The notes beneath the pieces were generated by a model. It was not told where the DNA came from. It searched no databases and saw only the letters and a program-made list of their open reading frames with translations. This document shows, one piece after another, positions 1 through 9,105 of a DNA stretch of 64,000 nt; the first letter of the stretch is position 1; each line of letters opens with the position of its first letter. Location of the stretch: contig OX463812.1 in assembly GCA_949825045.1 (NCBI GenBank), positions 6,122,661 through 6,186,660 of the forward strand. Reading direction: 5' to 3'. The position numbers and the translations under genes were made by a program. Source of the stretch: Argyresthia goedartella (taxonomy: Eukaryota; Arthropoda; Insecta; Lepidoptera; Argyresthiidae).

Positions 1-347
1 TCACTAATGTGTCGGGGGAGCTTTTTTATTTTTATTTATAGTTATTATAAAACATGGCTAAGGACTATCGGAGGGACGTGTACTGCCGTTTACAGAAAAC
101 CGCATTAAAATCCGTCCTCGTTTGAGCGACAGAGTGCCTCAGATAAACACACACACACACACACACGCACTTTAAACTTATAACACCCCTCTTTATCGTT
201 GTCGGGGGTTAAAAACTCTCGACACAATAAATTAATTGTTCACTGGTTTGGCGTGAGCCAAGTTTAGTTTAGCAAGGAAACCGGTGACGGTTTTCATTAA
301 ACTTAGCTAAGAAATATCAGAGTGACGTCTATTACCCATAAAATTGG
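1..347 (+). repeat. Dispersed repeat fragment with (AC)n tract
   Basis: No coding frame is visible. An (AC)n microsatellite lies at about 147-170. It is followed by a segment ending in a gtcgggggttaaaa motif near 200-213. A related segment occurs at about 14500-14590 (cgtttgag, then acttata, then tcgggggttt), so this looks like a dispersed repeat bordering element A. The repeat family is not recognised. Confidence 0.5.
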
Positions 348-1589
348 TAATTGGGCTGGGATCAAATCTCAAATCGTATCCTTAAAAACAATAAAATATT
401 CTTTGTTCCCCCCTTAACGCACATTTTTAATTTGTGTCTCTCAAGCGGCATTTTTCCTGAGACCCTGAAGAAATCAATGGTGCTCCCGATCCACAAGTCT
501 GGTGACAGGGACCGTGTGAATAATTATCGACCTATCTCTATCCTTCCATCAATCTCCAAGCTGCTTGAGCGAATGGTAAACAATAGACTTGTCCTGTACC
601 TGGAAAGAAATAACCTCTTGTCGGCTTCTCAATTTGGCTTCCGCAAAAATATCTCGCATAGCGATGCAGTGCATGAACTTACTGACCACATTGTAAAAAA
701 CCTTGATGGAGGATATAAAGTATTGGGTATCTTTCTGGATCTCGCCAAGGCTTTTGACACGGTCTCTGTCCCGTTGCTACTGGACAAATTGGACGGAATG
801 GGTAAACGTGGATTGCAACTGAAACTACTGGAGGATTATCTAACTGATAGGACCCAGTTTGTCAGGACAGACAACCACCGAAGCACCGACTTACCCATCT
901 CTTATGGTGTGCCTCAGGGCAGCATTCTTGGTCCTACCTTGTCCCTGGTCTACATAAATGATCTTTGTGAACTGGATCTACATCAGGGAAGGATTTTTAC
1001 CTACGCGGATGACACGGCTCTTCTTTTCTCAGCTAAAACATGGAAGGATGCCTTTGATGCTGCCCAGGCTGGCTTAAATAGAGCTACCTCATGGCTGAGA
1101 AATAATTTATTAACTTTAAATGCAGAGAAAACTAAGTTTATGTCATTCTTAATTCGCAATACTCACGACCCTGATGGTGTCCTGATAGCTCACCGTTGTC
1201 CTGCTCTAACTAAAACCTCCAAAATTAAATATCTTGGGGTAATTATTGACCAAAGTCTAAGTTTTGGACCACATATTGAGATGATCAGTGTAAGAATTCG
1301 CAAACTCATCTACGTGTTCAAAACCTTGCGACATGTTGCCGATGGTAACTTGATGAAAAGAGTTTATATCGCGCTCTGCCAATCTGTCCTAACATATTGT
1401 ATAACATCATGGGGCGGTGCAGCCCAAACCAACCTCTTAAAACTAGAACGAGCACAGAGAGCAGTCTTAAAGGTTTGCACTTTCCGACCAGTTTTATACC
1501 CAACTAAGCTTCTTTTTGAGTCCTGCAGTGTGCTTACAGTTAGGCAACTTTTTATTTACTCAACTGTGATAAAACAACATTCACTTATG
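348..1589 (+). pseudogene. Non-LTR reverse transcriptase, 5' segment of element A
   Basis: The open frame encodes most of an APE-type non-LTR reverse transcriptase: YRPISILPSISKLLER, LDLAKAFD (motif A), GVPQGSILGP, and YADD at the catalytic site, followed by the thumb region. There is no credible start: the frame opens directly after a TAA at 348-350, so the element is 5'-truncated and lacks the endonuclease. Coding stops after KQHSLM at about 1589, where the sequence changes into an A/T-rich tail belonging to element B. The missing C-terminus resumes in the same strand at 13668, so A was split by insertion. It is close in sequence to element D (46247-47908). Confidence 0.85.
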
Positions 1590-1765
1590 CCGTTTATTTT
1601 ATTTTTATTTATTTATTTGTATATTAACGAAACAAACAGTTAGCAAAATTACTTACGAAAAAGTTAAAGTTATGGTGTTAAAATAAACCTACAGTTTCGA
1701 TTAATTACTAGTTTGAATTTTACATAAAAAATGCACAAAACAAATTAATCAACCTACTTACATAA
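1590..1765 (-). mobile_element. 3' UTR and tail of non-LTR element B
   Basis: Read on the minus strand, this continues the element B reverse transcriptase that is interrupted at 9106. The five bases cataa (1761-1765) repeat those at 9106-9110, and the RT stop codon TAA lies at 1760-1758. A short AT-rich 3' UTR follows and ends in an (ATAAA)-like run at about 1593-1620, as expected for the 3' end of a CR1/Jockey-type element. Element A sequence resumes to the left of it. Confidence 0.75.
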
Positions 1766-2310
1766 TGTTCAGGCTTCTCAGCACCTAATGACCTCGTAGG
1801 GGCCCATCAGCTACGAGGTAGCGTAACGATCAGTTGCCAAGAAGTGTGAACGTCGGCGATTCACCGAGCTGAAGTAATTGGGGTCGATCTAACCTGGTCT
1901 GCGCTTCGGTCCCGTCAACCTCCTGTCTCTCTGCAAGGCCCGGGTGCACCCTAGGCTCTTCTTGGTAGACAGGTTCTTCAGCCAACCTCCTATGACTGGC
2001 GGGCCAGCTTCAATGAGCACAGTGTTCCAACACAGGTTATGTTACGTGGTAAAAACCAATCGGCCACGTAAATGCGAACTTTATCTGGTTCGGGGAACCA
2101 CAACACACTCAGCTATATAGACAATCCTGAGGGAAACCCGAATACATTCCAGATGGCCTGCGATTTAATTTCAATACCCTAACCAAAACGCGTTTACATT
2201 GCGAGGGCTTTCGTCTGTCAGTTGTCAAAAAACTGCTAGGTTGGCAGCAACGTCAAATTCAAAATGGCCGTTCAGAAACCATCGATCGAATATCGATTTG
2301 GAATCGAACA
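1766..2310 (-). repeat. 3' LTR of BEL/Pao element C
   Basis: This 545-bp direct repeat of 8561-9105 starts TGTTC and ends GAACA. The two copies differ at four sites by eye (about 0.7 percent), with no indels noticed. It is the 3' LTR because the element reads on the minus strand. The flanking pentamer cataa at 1761-1765 matches 9106-9110, a 5-bp target-site duplication. Confidence 0.95.
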
Positions 2311-2342
2311 ATCACCCGCCCAGACAGGCACCCACCTGTCCC

Positions 2343-5300
2343 CTAATCTACGGGCAGCCGAGACAACGTTGCTACCGCTCGTTTTAGAACCGAGCCTCCT
2401 ACTAGAACCTCTGCAGACCGGGGGGTCCCGTCCTTGCCAGGGAACAAGTTAACAATGCGCCCCCTGCGCCAACGTAGTGGCGGTAGGTTAGCATCCTTAA
2501 CCAGAACGAGGTCACCAACACTAGGGGGGCTGGTTTTGTCAGTCCACTTAAGGCGCTGTTGTAAGATATGCAGATACTCGAGCGACCAACGCTTCCAGAA
2601 ATTCTGAGTAAACTGCTGCAACATCTGATACCTTGACAACCGATACAATTTCACTCCCTCGAAGGGGTGCTCGGGCAACGCGTTAAGTGGCTGTCCTATC
2701 AAGAAATGGCCTGGGGTCAGAGCCTCCAGGTCATTTGGATCCGAGCTGAGCGGACACAACGGTCGCGAATTGAGAACGGCCTCGATCTTACAAAACAATG
2801 TCGCGAGCTCCTCAAAAGTCAGCGCGGTCTGACCTACTATACGCCCCAAGTGCGTCTTAGCTGACTTAACTACGGCCTCAAAAATCCCACCCCAGTGGGG
2901 GCAAATCGGTGGGCTGAAGGTCCACTGTATACCCCGACGGGAGAGGGCCGTTCCAATATCCACTTTATTTACATTCAAAAAGTTGACTATCTCTCGTAAG
3001 TATCGTTCCGCACCGATGTAGTTAGTGCCGTTATCAGAGCGGATCAAAGTTGGAAGTCCCCTTCGAGAAACAAACCTATCCAAACAAGCAATGAAAGCCT
3101 CTGTCGAGAGATCAGCCACGAGCTCGAGATGTACCGCCTTGGTGGATAAACAAACAAACACACATAGGTACGCCTTGTATTGCCTAGCGGTACGCAATCG
3201 TGAACTCTTCACCATAAACGGTCCTGCAAAATCCGTACCAACACCTGAAAACGGTCTGACCTCATTCACACGATCAGGGGGCAAGTCCCCCATGAGAGGT
3301 TGCATCGTGGCAGCCTTAAGTCGATAACAAGGCATGCACCGAAACACGATGTTCCGTATGACACGGCGGGCAGATAAGATCCAAAACTCCCGCTGGAGCG
3401 TGGCCAACAACGCGTTACAGCCGGCATGCGCGTTTTTAATATGACGATCAGTCACCAGCAATTCAACTAACTGTCCCCCCTTGGGGAGCAGAAGTGGGTG
3501 ACGAGCCGAATACGACAGATTCGCATTGCGCAATCTCCCTCCTACCCGAAGTAACCCGGTCGAATCAACAAAGGGGTTGAGACGCGCGACGGCTCCCTTC
3601 AATTTCGAACGTCCACTTCGTATAATCTCCAATTCTGCCCCAAACTTCGAGGACTGTACCAACCGGACCAAATTCAACAGCGACTCGTTTCGCTCTGCCG
3701 GAGTCAGAATAGGGTTCAACGTTCGCTGATCGCGAGGAGTACGACAATTTCGAGCGAATCTCCTAATCCAAGTGGACACGTTTATCAACTTGTCAAGTGA
3801 GCTATACCGGTCCAGCAGAAACCCGGCGTCAGGGTCCTCAGCCTTCTGGGTAACATGCACGGCCGCTCTGGGAACATGATCCGAAGATACTACTACATGA
3901 CTGTGGGGCCAGTCCGATTCTCTCTTGGCAAGCCAGGGTGGTCCCCACCACAAATGGTGTCTAACGAGTTCAGGAGCCCGACATCCCCTGGATGCACAAT
4001 CAGACGGGTTCAATTCTCCTGGTACATGTCTCCAGGTCAGTGGGACCTCAGACGACACAATCTGGGAGACACGGTTCGCAACAAAAACCTCTAAGTTATG
4101 GACCGAAGCCTTCAGCCAGCACAAAACAATCTGGCTGTCCGTCCACGCGTACACCGTATCCTCCAAAACCACTGACCCACGCAACACTGTTAGAGTGTGA
4201 TTCAAAAGTTTGGTCAAAAGAGCAGCCCCGGACAGTTCCAGTTTTGGAATCGTCATCCTTGTCCGAATAGGCGCTACCTTGCTTTTTGCCAAAACCAAAC
4301 GCACGTCGACCTCCCCGGTGGAGGTGACAGTTCGCAAATAAACCGCTGCCGCAAACCCTCGTTCAGAGGCATCACAAAACCCGTGAAGGGTTGCCCTGTA
4401 ATCCCCAGCAGGGACCAATTTCCTCGGCAGCGATACATTATTTATGTCCGATAGCGAGGTGAACATTCGCGTCCAATCAGTCAACAAATCACCTGAGAGG
4501 TGGGTGTCCCAGGTCAACTGAGCCGCCCATAGCCTTTGCATAAAACATTTGAGAGCAAAGGTGACTGGAGAAATCCATCCATTCGGGTCGAACGTTCTCG
4601 CAATCGTTGACAGTACTGACCGCTTCGTCCAGGCCTTCGGTGTTTCTAAAACCACCCGATAGGTAAACTCATCATGGACGGGCCGGTACTGAATTCCAAG
4701 CACTGACAACATGTTAGGGTTGTCAGGATTCTCAAAAACGTGCGGGTCTTGTTGAAACTCATCTGGGAGACCAGCCATCAACTCAGGGGAGTTGGACATC
4801 CACTTGCGTAGTTCATAGCCGCCTCGTTCCAGCAATTGAATGAGCTCGTCACGTCGGTCCAGAGCTTCCTCCACACTGGCTGCCCCTGTGCAGACGTCAT
4901 CGACGTACAAATCTTGCTCCAGGATAGCGGCGGCTCTAGGATAGCTCACACGGTCACGCGACGCCAACTCCCGCAGGGTACGCATCGCCAAATACGGGCT
5001 AGACCGTAACCCATACGTGTTCGTGTTTAACTCATAGACCTTGACTGGCTCGGCCGTGGACTCACGCCAAAGTATCAACTGATACCTTCTGTCAGCGGGA
5101 TGAATTACCGTTTGCCTAAACATCATCCGAATGTCTGCGACAAATACAATCTGGTGCCTCCGAAAGCTCGTGAGAATATCCGAAATATCACGACTCAACT
5201 TGGGTCCCGAATGTAGACACTGATTCAGGGACATCCCGTTCGAGGTAGGTGCTGACCCATCAAAAACAACTCGAATCTTGCCGGTAGGGGTTCGTAGGAC

Positions 5301-6071
5301 GGCATGGTGTGGAAGGAAACAATGATCCTCAGATCTCCAGTCCACACCCGATACCGACATGTGTCCTAACGACTCATACTCCCTCATGAAATCAACATAT
5401 TTTTGTTTAAATACGGCGTCCCTTGTCATCCTACGCTCCATCGACATCAATCTCGTCTCAGCCATCTTCCTAGATTCTCCTAGTGGCGGTCGATCGGCCC
5501 TGAAAGGCAGTCGAGTTACAAAACGACCAGAACGAAGGCGACCAGTACTATTCTGGTAAAACAACTCGCACTCTTCTTCGTCTGCGTCGACTCGACGAGC
5601 GGTGGGAGGTTCCTCTATCTCCCAGAAACGTTGGATAGCGTCTGACAACGCTGAGCCAATAAGTATGCCATCTGACTCGGCAGGCCTAACCATTGGCAAT
5701 GCCGGACCCATGATCACGTGACCAAACTTAGTATCCACAGCAATCAACCCGTCCGGCTGAAGAACTCGCCGATCCGACAACAGAAACCTACCCAGAACGT
5801 CTGCTCCCAGTAGCAGGTCGACCGGGGCTGGAGTGTCAAAATCGGGATCCGCCAACTTGAGTCCTGATGTCAGGAATCGAACGGCCGGATTCAACTTCAC
5901 CAAGGGGTGTCTGCCCATGACATGCGTCATTACTAAAGCTTGCACGGATGTTTTTGTCAAAATGTCATAACGTGGAGAGAACGTGATCACCGATTGACCA
6001 ACTACATTCGTAACCGTAACATTCCCCACGCCCCGTATTGATTTATTATACCTATTTACCTTGAGGCCCAA
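2343..6071 (-). CDS. BEL/Pao pol: reverse transcriptase, RNase H, integrase
   Basis: An uninterrupted 1242-residue frame. It begins just after an in-frame TAG that cuts it from the protease, so the annotated start is only the beginning of the open stretch. A protease-like tail (LLGADVLG, about 87-94) comes first. The RT follows, with ADIRMMFRQ near 312 and YVDD at 389-392. RNase H acidic residues appear in GFCDAS (D567) and TDSQ (D645). The integrase has a zinc-binding H877/H881/C912/C915 set and an acidic triad at D947 (GTDF), D1013 (SDNG) and E1065. A DUF5641-like C-terminus follows. The stop lies 32 bp from the 3' LTR. All catalytic residues visible are present. Confidence 0.93.
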   Translation of the reverse strand: MGLKVNRYNKSIRGVGNVTVTNVVGQSVITFSPRYDILTKTSVQALVMTHVMGRHPLVKLNPAVRFLTSGLKLADPDFDTPAPVDLLLGADVLGRFLLSDRRVLQPDGLIAVDTKFGHVIMGPALPMVRPAESDGILIGSALSDAIQRFWEIEEPPTARRVDADEEECELFYQNSTGRLRSGRFVTRLPFRADRPPLGESRKMAETRLMSMERRMTRDAVFKQKYVDFMREYESLGHMSVSGVDWRSEDHCFLPHHAVLRTPTGKIRVVFDGSAPTSNGMSLNQCLHSGPKLSRDISDILTSFRRHQIVFVADIRMMFRQTVIHPADRRYQLILWRESTAEPVKVYELNTNTYGLRSSPYLAMRTLRELASRDRVSYPRAAAILEQDLYVDDVCTGAASVEEALDRRDELIQLLERGGYELRKWMSNSPELMAGLPDEFQQDPHVFENPDNPNMLSVLGIQYRPVHDEFTYRVVLETPKAWTKRSVLSTIARTFDPNGWISPVTFALKCFMQRLWAAQLTWDTHLSGDLLTDWTRMFTSLSDINNVSLPRKLVPAGDYRATLHGFCDASERGFAAAVYLRTVTSTGEVDVRLVLAKSKVAPIRTRMTIPKLELSGAALLTKLLNHTLTVLRGSVVLEDTVYAWTDSQIVLCWLKASVHNLEVFVANRVSQIVSSEVPLTWRHVPGELNPSDCASRGCRAPELVRHHLWWGPPWLAKRESDWPHSHVVVSSDHVPRAAVHVTQKAEDPDAGFLLDRYSSLDKLINVSTWIRRFARNCRTPRDQRTLNPILTPAERNESLLNLVRLVQSSKFGAELEIIRSGRSKLKGAVARLNPFVDSTGLLRVGGRLRNANLSYSARHPLLLPKGGQLVELLVTDRHIKNAHAGCNALLATLQREFWILSARRVIRNIVFRCMPCYRLKAATMQPLMGDLPPDRVNEVRPFSGVGTDFAGPFMVKSSRLRTARQYKAYLCVFVCLSTKAVHLELVADLSTEAFIACLDRFVSRRGLPTLIRSDNGTNYIGAERYLREIVNFLNVNKVDIGTALSRRGIQWTFSPPICPHWGGIFEAVVKSAKTHLGRIVGQTALTFEELATLFCKIEAVLNSRPLCPLSSDPNDLEALTPGHFLIGQPLNALPEHPFEGVKLYRLSRYQMLQQFTQNFWKRWSLEYLHILQQRLKWTDKTSPPSVGDLVLVKDANLPPLRWRRGRIVNLFPGKDGTPRSAEVLVGGSVLKRAVATLSRLPVD

Positions 6072-6073
6072 CT

Positions 6074-6236
6074 ATTTTGCTAAATCATTCGATACAATGC
6101 AGCCCTGAGCTCCAGAATCTAATAGGGCGCGAACGTATGTTGGGTTGCCCGCCAAATCCCAAACAAGCACAGAGGCGATCGGTAACACCACCGTCTCCGG
6201 TTGGGGGGCAACAAATGGTTGGGCCGCAAATTCCTA
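6074..6236 (-). pseudogene. BEL/Pao aspartic protease segment between two TAG codons
   Basis: This short in-frame stretch carries the retropepsin signature ALLDSGAQ. TAG codons bound it at 6236-6234 (end of the gag/zinc-knuckle frame) and 6076-6074 (start of the pol frame). All three segments share one reading frame. Either this copy carries nonsense mutations or readthrough is used; the second TAG lies inside the protease domain, which favours damage. Confidence 0.7.
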
Positions 6237-6950
6237 GCGAGGACCCCCGGGGCCCCACTGTGCCTGTAACCGATCAGGTATGCAGCTATACGCCAGAGGG
6301 TCCCATTGTACAAATGGCCCACGCGCCGGTTCCATTCCCAACCTACGATTCCCCGTAAAGGGGGGTGGGCGTGAATTCAACCGTGGCCGCTCCATGAGCG
6401 GGGGGGACATCACATGTGACCGACGAGGACGAGGCGACGAGCGGGGCGACAACTGAGGCGGCGTCCGAACCGCACCCGCATAGCTCGAAGGTGTCCCATG
6501 CCACCCGCCCGTTACGGCCTGCTCAACACACCCAATGTCCCGCTGGGTCGGATGCTGAGTCGCAACCGAAAACTCAGGGCCCCCCATGTAATGGTCCTGA
6601 GTGCGGCCCTGCACCCTGGTACTGCCCTGTGCACGTGGGGACGTTGGCCCCTGAGTTGCGCTCCGAGTCGCAAACGAATTCTCAGGGCCCCATGCCGTGT
6701 CATCCTGGGTACGGCCCTGTGGACGTGGGGACGTTGGCCCCTGAGTTGCGCTCCGAGTCGCAAACGAATTCTCAGGGCCCCATGCCGTGTCACCCTGGAT
6801 ACGGCCCTGTGGAGGCTGTTGGCCGGACCGGTTCATGCACAACAGATTGTTGTGGGCCCCACCACAATATCCGCACATTTTTGTGCGCGTGCAGTCCCTA
6901 GCCATGTGTGGCCCGAGGCACAGGAAACACCAGCTCCGCTGCTTGGCCAT
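6234..6950 (-). CDS. BEL/Pao gag C-terminal part with zinc knuckle and 30-residue repeats
   Basis: The 238-residue frame begins near a CCHC-like motif (CFLCLGPHMARDC) followed by CGYCGGAHNNLLC, typical of BEL/Pao nucleocapsid. A low-complexity region then contains two nearly identical 30-residue copies containing AWGPENSFATRSATQ (90-bp DNA period, about 6635-6815) and a third, degenerate copy. The tail is proline-rich. It ends in TAG, with the protease segment continuing in the same frame. The upstream gag frame is offset by one base, so a frame change lies at about 6900-7010. Confidence 0.8.
   Translation of the reverse strand: MAKQRSWCFLCLGPHMARDCTRTKMCGYCGGAHNNLLCMNRSGQQPPQGRIQGDTAWGPENSFATRSATQGPTSPRPQGRTQDDTAWGPENSFATRSATQGPTSPRAQGSTRVQGRTQDHYMGGPEFSVATQHPTQRDIGCVEQAVTGGWHGTPSSYAGAVRTPPQLSPRSSPRPRRSHVMSPPLMERPRLNSRPPPFTGNRRLGMEPARGPFVQWDPLAYSCIPDRLQAQWGPGGPR
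6635..6815 (-). repeat. 90-bp tandem duplication inside gag
   Basis: Two direct copies with a 90-bp period (gtggggacg at 6635 and 6725) differ at only a few bases. They encode the repeated AWGPENSFATRSATQ segment in the linker after the zinc knuckles. The period is a multiple of three, so the frame is kept. Confidence 0.9.
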
Positions 6951-8031
6951 CCGGCGCCGTCCCGTTCCCCGAACTTATTGCAATTGGCCACAGCATGGCC
7001 AATCTGCCTACAACATGGGGGCAGGTCTCACCATGTGGGGTCAATTCACTCACAGTCCCATACGACTGCCGGTTGGTGCGGTCCTTCCTCGTCGGAGGGC
7101 CCCTACTCACAGCGCTCCTGGCAGCTCTCTGTGGCTCCGAAGGATGGGTGACCGTCAACCCCAAATTCTCTGCCCGTCGAGCCTCCTCTTCCAAGAATCC
7201 GACCAAGTCGGAGAAGGCGGGCAGGTCCTCGGCCGACCTCCCGTGAGACTGTTCGAAACGAGTCTGCACGTCAGCGGGTAGGCGGGAAAGTACAATGTAC
7301 AACAGTAGGTACGACCATTCACCAACCGGAAGTCCAAGATTCTCTAGAGCCTTGGTGACGGACAACAATGGGTTCAAAACCTCCGTCAGTATGGCCCCGA
7401 CCTTGTTCACAACCGGGATACTAAACAAACGGTTCAGTTGGGCATCGGCCAACCTCCGTTTGTTATGGTAACGTCTGACCAACAATTGCCTGGCCGTTTC
7501 ATAGTTACCCTCCGTAACTGTCAAATGAGCGACCAGCTCCCTAGGCTCACCCCTCAATGCTGCCACCAGCTGAGCCATCTTGACAGACTTGGTAATGTCC
7601 GATCGCATGTGCACCAAACTGTCGAACAGATTGATGAAGCTCATCCATTCACCGGACACTCCGTCAAAAGTAGGCATAGTTATGGCAGGTAACCTGGACC
7701 CCGAACCCTGAAGCGGCAGAGGTGCTTCAATGTCACCACCATGGCTGGACTCGCGCTGTCTACGTATGTCCGCAGCCTTCTGCGTGATAGCAGCTGCCAT
7801 CTCCATACATTGGTCGACATCCCCTATCAACCGTGACAGCCTGTCAGGTGCGCAACCATCAACTGATTCCGCCTGCGCGGACAATTCGAGCACCCTATTG
7901 TAACGTTCCTTAACGTCCATAGACCGCTCCAATACCACATCATGCCTATCTAAACGGTCTATCAGACCGTGTGCGGAGGAAAACCATCTGAGTTCCTTAG
8001 AAACACCCTTCTGGATTTCAGATAACGACAT
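6898..8031 (-). pseudogene. BEL/Pao gag, N-terminal part
   Basis: A 377-residue frame starting MSLSEIQKGV. It has a helical N-terminal part and a DUF1759-like core (PTFDGVSGEWMSFINLFDSLVH, cited here in part). Near the end the first expected zinc knuckle is broken: the frame reads ETCPHVVGRLAMLW, while another frame over the same bases gives a GHAVANC half-knuckle. At least two frame changes between about 6940 and 7010 are therefore needed to reach the next segment. The start lies about 530 bp inside the 5' LTR edge. Confidence 0.8.
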
Positions 8032-8541
8032 GATCGGAACGATACTTACTCACAATTTGCAGTAACTCAATTTTATTGGACCCTCCAGTCTACAACCCAA
8101 ACGAGGGAACCCTAAACCACAACTTAAACAATGTTGTTTTCCTTAAACAATAGGAACCGAGTTTTATATCTATATAAATTCTGTAAATACAATTTAGTTT
8201 CCCTTTATCATTATAACACACACAGATAGTCAATATTAGTTCAAGTTATAAATTGCTATAAACTGAAAACAATGTAATAGCCTGCTATCAATAGATGTAA
8301 CTACCTATGTTAACCAAACATTCATTCAATAGCACTACTAGACCACTAATAGATTGACTAACTGGTAATTCAATTCAATATCTGTCTATCTACTACCAGC
8401 AATAGACCTATAGCTTACAATACTACCAATCTATGTGGATATAGGAACACAACCAAGTTACCTAATAACCGCCTATACCTACAGATTGATAGTCCCAAAT
8501 CGTGCCTTCCTGGAGCCCTTGACGGCTGCAAATCTCAGGAA
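8032..8541 (-). other. BEL/Pao untranslated leader
   Basis: This AT-rich stretch lies between the primer-binding site and the gag start. I see no coding frame in it. It presumably forms the 5' leader of the element C genomic transcript. Confidence 0.6.
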
Positions 8542-8559
8542 GCCACGCTCTAGCTACCA
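8542..8559 (-). other. Putative tRNA primer-binding site of element C
   Basis: One base inside the 5' LTR the plus strand ends in gctacca, so the minus strand starts TGGTAGC. This is the layout expected for an 18-nt site pairing with the CCA-ended 3' terminus of a tRNA. I could not match it by eye to a particular tRNA. Confidence 0.55.
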
Positions 8560-8560
8560 A

Positions 8561-9105
8561 TGTTCAGGCTTCTCAGCACCTAATGATCTCGTAGGGGCCC
8601 ATCAGCTACGAGGTAGCGTAACGATCAGTTGCCGAGAAGTGTTAACGTCGGCGATTCACCGAGCTGAAGTAATTGGGGTCGATCTAACCTGGTCTGTGCT
8701 TCGGTCCCGTCAACCTCCTGTCTCTCTGCAAGGCCCGGGTGCACCCTAGGCTCTTCTTGGTAGACAGGTTCTTCAGCCAACCTCCTATGACTGGCGGGCC
8801 AGCTTCAATGAGCACAGTGTTCCAACACAGGTTATGTTACGTGGTAAAAACCAATCGGCCACGTAAATGCGAACTTTATCTGGTTCGGGGAACCACAACA
8901 CACTCAGCTATATAGACAATCCTGAGGGAAACCCGAATACATTCCAGATGGCCTGCGATTTAATTTCAATACCCTAACCAAAACGCGTTTACATTGCGAG
9001 GGCTTTCGTCTGTCAGTTGTCAAAAAACTGCTAGGTTGGCAGCAACGTCAAATTCAAAATGGCCGTTCAGAAACCATCGATCGAATATCGATTTGGAATC
9101 GAACA
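8561..9105 (-). repeat. 5' LTR of BEL/Pao element C
   Basis: 545-bp partner of 1766-2310, starting TGTTC and ending GAACA. It should carry the promoter of the element, read on the minus strand. cataa follows at 9106-9110. Confidence 0.95.

Larger units (their letters stand above)
1766..9105 (-). mobile_element. BEL/Pao LTR retrotransposon (element C), young insertion
   Basis: A complete LTR retrotransposon of 7,340 bp. It consists of a 5' LTR (8561-9105), primer-binding site, gag, zinc-knuckle segment, aspartic protease, reverse transcriptase, RNase H, integrase and a 3' LTR (1766-2310). The domain order and the DUF1759-like gag are typical of BEL/Pao. It is inserted near the 3' end of element B's RT gene, with cataa duplicated on each side. 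LTR identity indicates a recent insertion, yet gag has frame changes and two in-frame TAG codons separate gag, protease and polymerase, so this copy is probably not autonomous unless readthrough occurs. Confidence 0.95.

Noticed and set aside
2199..5559. Plus-strand open frames opposite BEL/Pao pol
   Set aside because: Shadows of the long minus-strand pol frame; no independent coding signal.
6416..7281. Long plus-strand open frames opposite gag
   Set aside because: They are antisense shadows of the GC-rich, repeat-containing gag region of element C.
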